NCBI GenBank assembly: GCA_934330725.1
Contig: CAKRGM010000010.1
Location: 1 to 64,000, forward strand
Reading direction: 5' to 3'
Length of the DNA stretch: 64,000 nt
DNA from: an uncultured Lachnospiraceae bacterium
GTDB lineage: Bacteria > Bacillota > Clostridia > Lachnospirales > Lachnospiraceae
Position 1 is the stretch's first letter, and each line of letters starts with the position of its first letter. The notes under the pieces are model-generated. The model was given only the letters and a program-made list of their open reading frames with translations, searched no databases and was not told the DNA's origin. Positions 62,882 to 64,000 of this stretch are shown here, piece after piece. The position numbers and the translations under genes were made by a program.

Positions 62882-63670
62882 CTAAAATTCTTTTTTAAAT
62901 TCTGTTATATACTCTTTTACAGCTTCATTTGAATAATCTGTCGATTCAAGAAGCTTTATAAAATGTGAACCGACAATAGCTCCGTCAATTATATCTTTTA
63001 AAGGTTCCACATCTTTGGCTGTTCTTATTCCGAATCCCATCATAACCGGAATCTTACTTATTGCTTTTACTTCTTCAAGATAGCTTCTTATATCTTTATG
63101 GAAATTAGCACCCTTTCCAGTAACACCCATCTGTGACACGCAATATACAAATCCACGTGCATTTTCAAGAATTTTAGGGATTCTCTGCTTTGATACAGGT
63201 GATACCAGCTGAATAAGAATAGGCGCATTTTCATCAGCATTTATAATATCCTGTATATCCTTTTGTTCTTCAAGTGGAAGGTCTGGTACAATAAGTCCAT
63301 CGATTCCGCACTCGATGCATTTTTTAATAAATGCTTCAAGGCCATAATGGAATATTGTATTATAATACATCATAAATATTATCGGAACCTGCGCACCTTC
63401 TTCACGCACCTGCTTAACAGTTTCAAATACTTTTTTAAGTGATGTTTTTGCCTGAATTGCTTTATATGAAGCATCCTGTATTACCGGACCATCTGCAATC
63501 GGATCTGAAAAAGGAACACCTAATTCAATAATATCAATCCCCGCTTCTTCCTGAACCTTTATAAGTTCCTTTGTCTTTGAAAGATTCGGAAGGCCTGCTG
63601 TTGTATATGTTATAAATGCTTTTTCGTTTTTCTGCTTTAACTGTTCTAACTTTGCCTCTATTCTGTTCAT
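62882..63670 (-). CDS. trpA: Tryptophan synthase alpha chain
   Basis: 262 residues. TIM barrel that cleaves indole-glycerol phosphate. Catalytic Glu in IDIIELGVPFSDPIADGPVIQ (about 47) and the Asp two turns later are present. QLVSPVSKQRIPKI and the phosphate loop MGFGIRTAKDVE are also present. The start overlaps the trpB stop by one base (TAATG). Confidence 0.96.
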   Translation of the reverse strand: MNRIEAKLEQLKQKNEKAFITYTTAGLPNLSKTKELIKVQEEAGIDIIELGVPFSDPIADGPVIQDASYKAIQAKTSLKKVFETVKQVREEGAQVPIIFMMYYNTIFHYGLEAFIKKCIECGIDGLIVPDLPLEEQKDIQDIINADENAPILIQLVSPVSKQRIPKILENARGFVYCVSQMGVTGKGANFHKDIRSYLEEVKAISKIPVMMGFGIRTAKDVEPLKDIIDGAIVGSHFIKLLESTDYSNEAVKEYITEFKKEF

Positions 63671-64000
63671 TACTTATTTGTCTCCTCTCCATTAAGATAT
63701 TTCTGAATTGTAATAACATCCTTATCACCACGTCCTGACAGGCACACAACTATTATCTGGTCCTTTGTCATTTCTTTCGCTGCTTTCAACGCATATGCAA
63801 GCGCATGTGCACTTTCAATTGCCGGGATAATGCCTTCTTCCTTACACAGTTCAAGAAGTGCATCCATCGCTTCTTTATCAGTGATTGAAACATACTCAGC
63901 TTTCTTTGTATCCCTTAAATATGAGTGTTCAGGACCAACACCAGGGTAATCAAGACCTGCTGAAATTGAATGTGCAAGTTCTATATTACCATCATCATCC
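63670..64000 (-). CDS. trpB: Tryptophan synthase beta chain, C-terminal part (cut by the window edge)
   Basis: About 109 C-terminal residues are visible. They include [23 protein letters not shown], the [12 protein letters not shown] loop typical of TrpB. The [28 protein letters not shown] region and the phosphate/Ser-binding SGRGDKDV near the end are also present. The N-terminal part with the PLP lysine lies beyond 64000. A shorter ORF starting at 63867 is only an internal Met of the same frame. Confidence 0.97.
   Translation of the reverse strand, partial: DDDGNIELAHSISAGLDYPGVGPEHSYLRDTKKAEYVSITDKEAMDALLELCKEEGIIPAIESAHALAYALKAAKEMTKDQIIVVCLSGRGDKDVITIQKYLNGEETNK

Noticed and set aside
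1..64000. CRISPR array, insertion sequences, prophage genes
   Set aside because: I saw no regularly spaced repeats, no transposase, integrase or phage structural gene. The only dispersed repeats are the structured leader elements.

Overview
The window is a low-GC, gene-dense chromosomal segment of a Gram-positive anaerobe. The best fit is a Lachnospiraceae-type member of the Clostridia. Support comes from the T-box leaders, an ilvB with a Cys-rich insert, a DUF6465-like protein, His-less HPr paralogues, the order cmk-ispH-rpsA, the order gpmI-secG-rnr-smpB-ssrA, 6S RNA and a SpoIID/LytB protein. The species cannot be named from the sequence alone. Most genes lie on the minus strand.

Layout. 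1-300: promoter and leader of what looks like an rRNA operon leaving the left edge on the minus strand. 300-3232: ilvBH behind a valine T-box and a structured repeat. 3367-12609: tRNA/rRNA/ribosomal-protein modification genes (mtaB, thiI with a cysteine desulfurase, rsmE, prmA), an M18 aminopeptidase and scpAB. 12770-23970: YihY protein, large SpoIID-domain protein, 6S RNA next to a degenerate sigma-70-like gene, a glycosyltransferase, two acetyltransferases, a two-component system with a lipoprotein, and a TerB-like protein. 24391-27162: GH127 glycosidase and a divergent AraC regulator. 27165-34600: an accessory redox island holding two lipoprotein flavodoxins, aldo/keto reductases, a membrane DUF4405 protein, an esterase and a LysR regulator, with several broken genes. 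34940-40293: ssrA, smpB, rnr, secG, gpmI, i.e. the trans-translation module. 40491-48673: RNase H-like protein, cheR, ylmH, rpsA, ispH, cmk, a flavoprotein and two poorly known genes. 48756-53866: two-component system plus a two-gene ABC exporter. 54290-58560: aminotransferase and valS behind its own valine T-box. 58627-64000: polysaccharide deacetylase, MATE exporter, CarD, DUF6465 protein, a second His-less HPr, trpA and partial trpB.

The most unusual signal is a family of about 100-157 bp structured repeats. Each lies directly upstream of a start codon, in the direction of the gene, and supplies its ribosome binding site. Copies precede ilvB, a GNAT gene, an RNase H-like gene and, in shorter form, rnr and the M18 peptidase. 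Base changes between copies preserve pairing. Other points of interest are a sigma-like protein beside 6S RNA, two Crh-like HPr proteins, two T-boxes reading the same Val codon, and a redox island with exported flavodoxins and decaying genes. Many start codons were moved downstream because the leaders often contain GAATGGRG, whose ATG is a false start.
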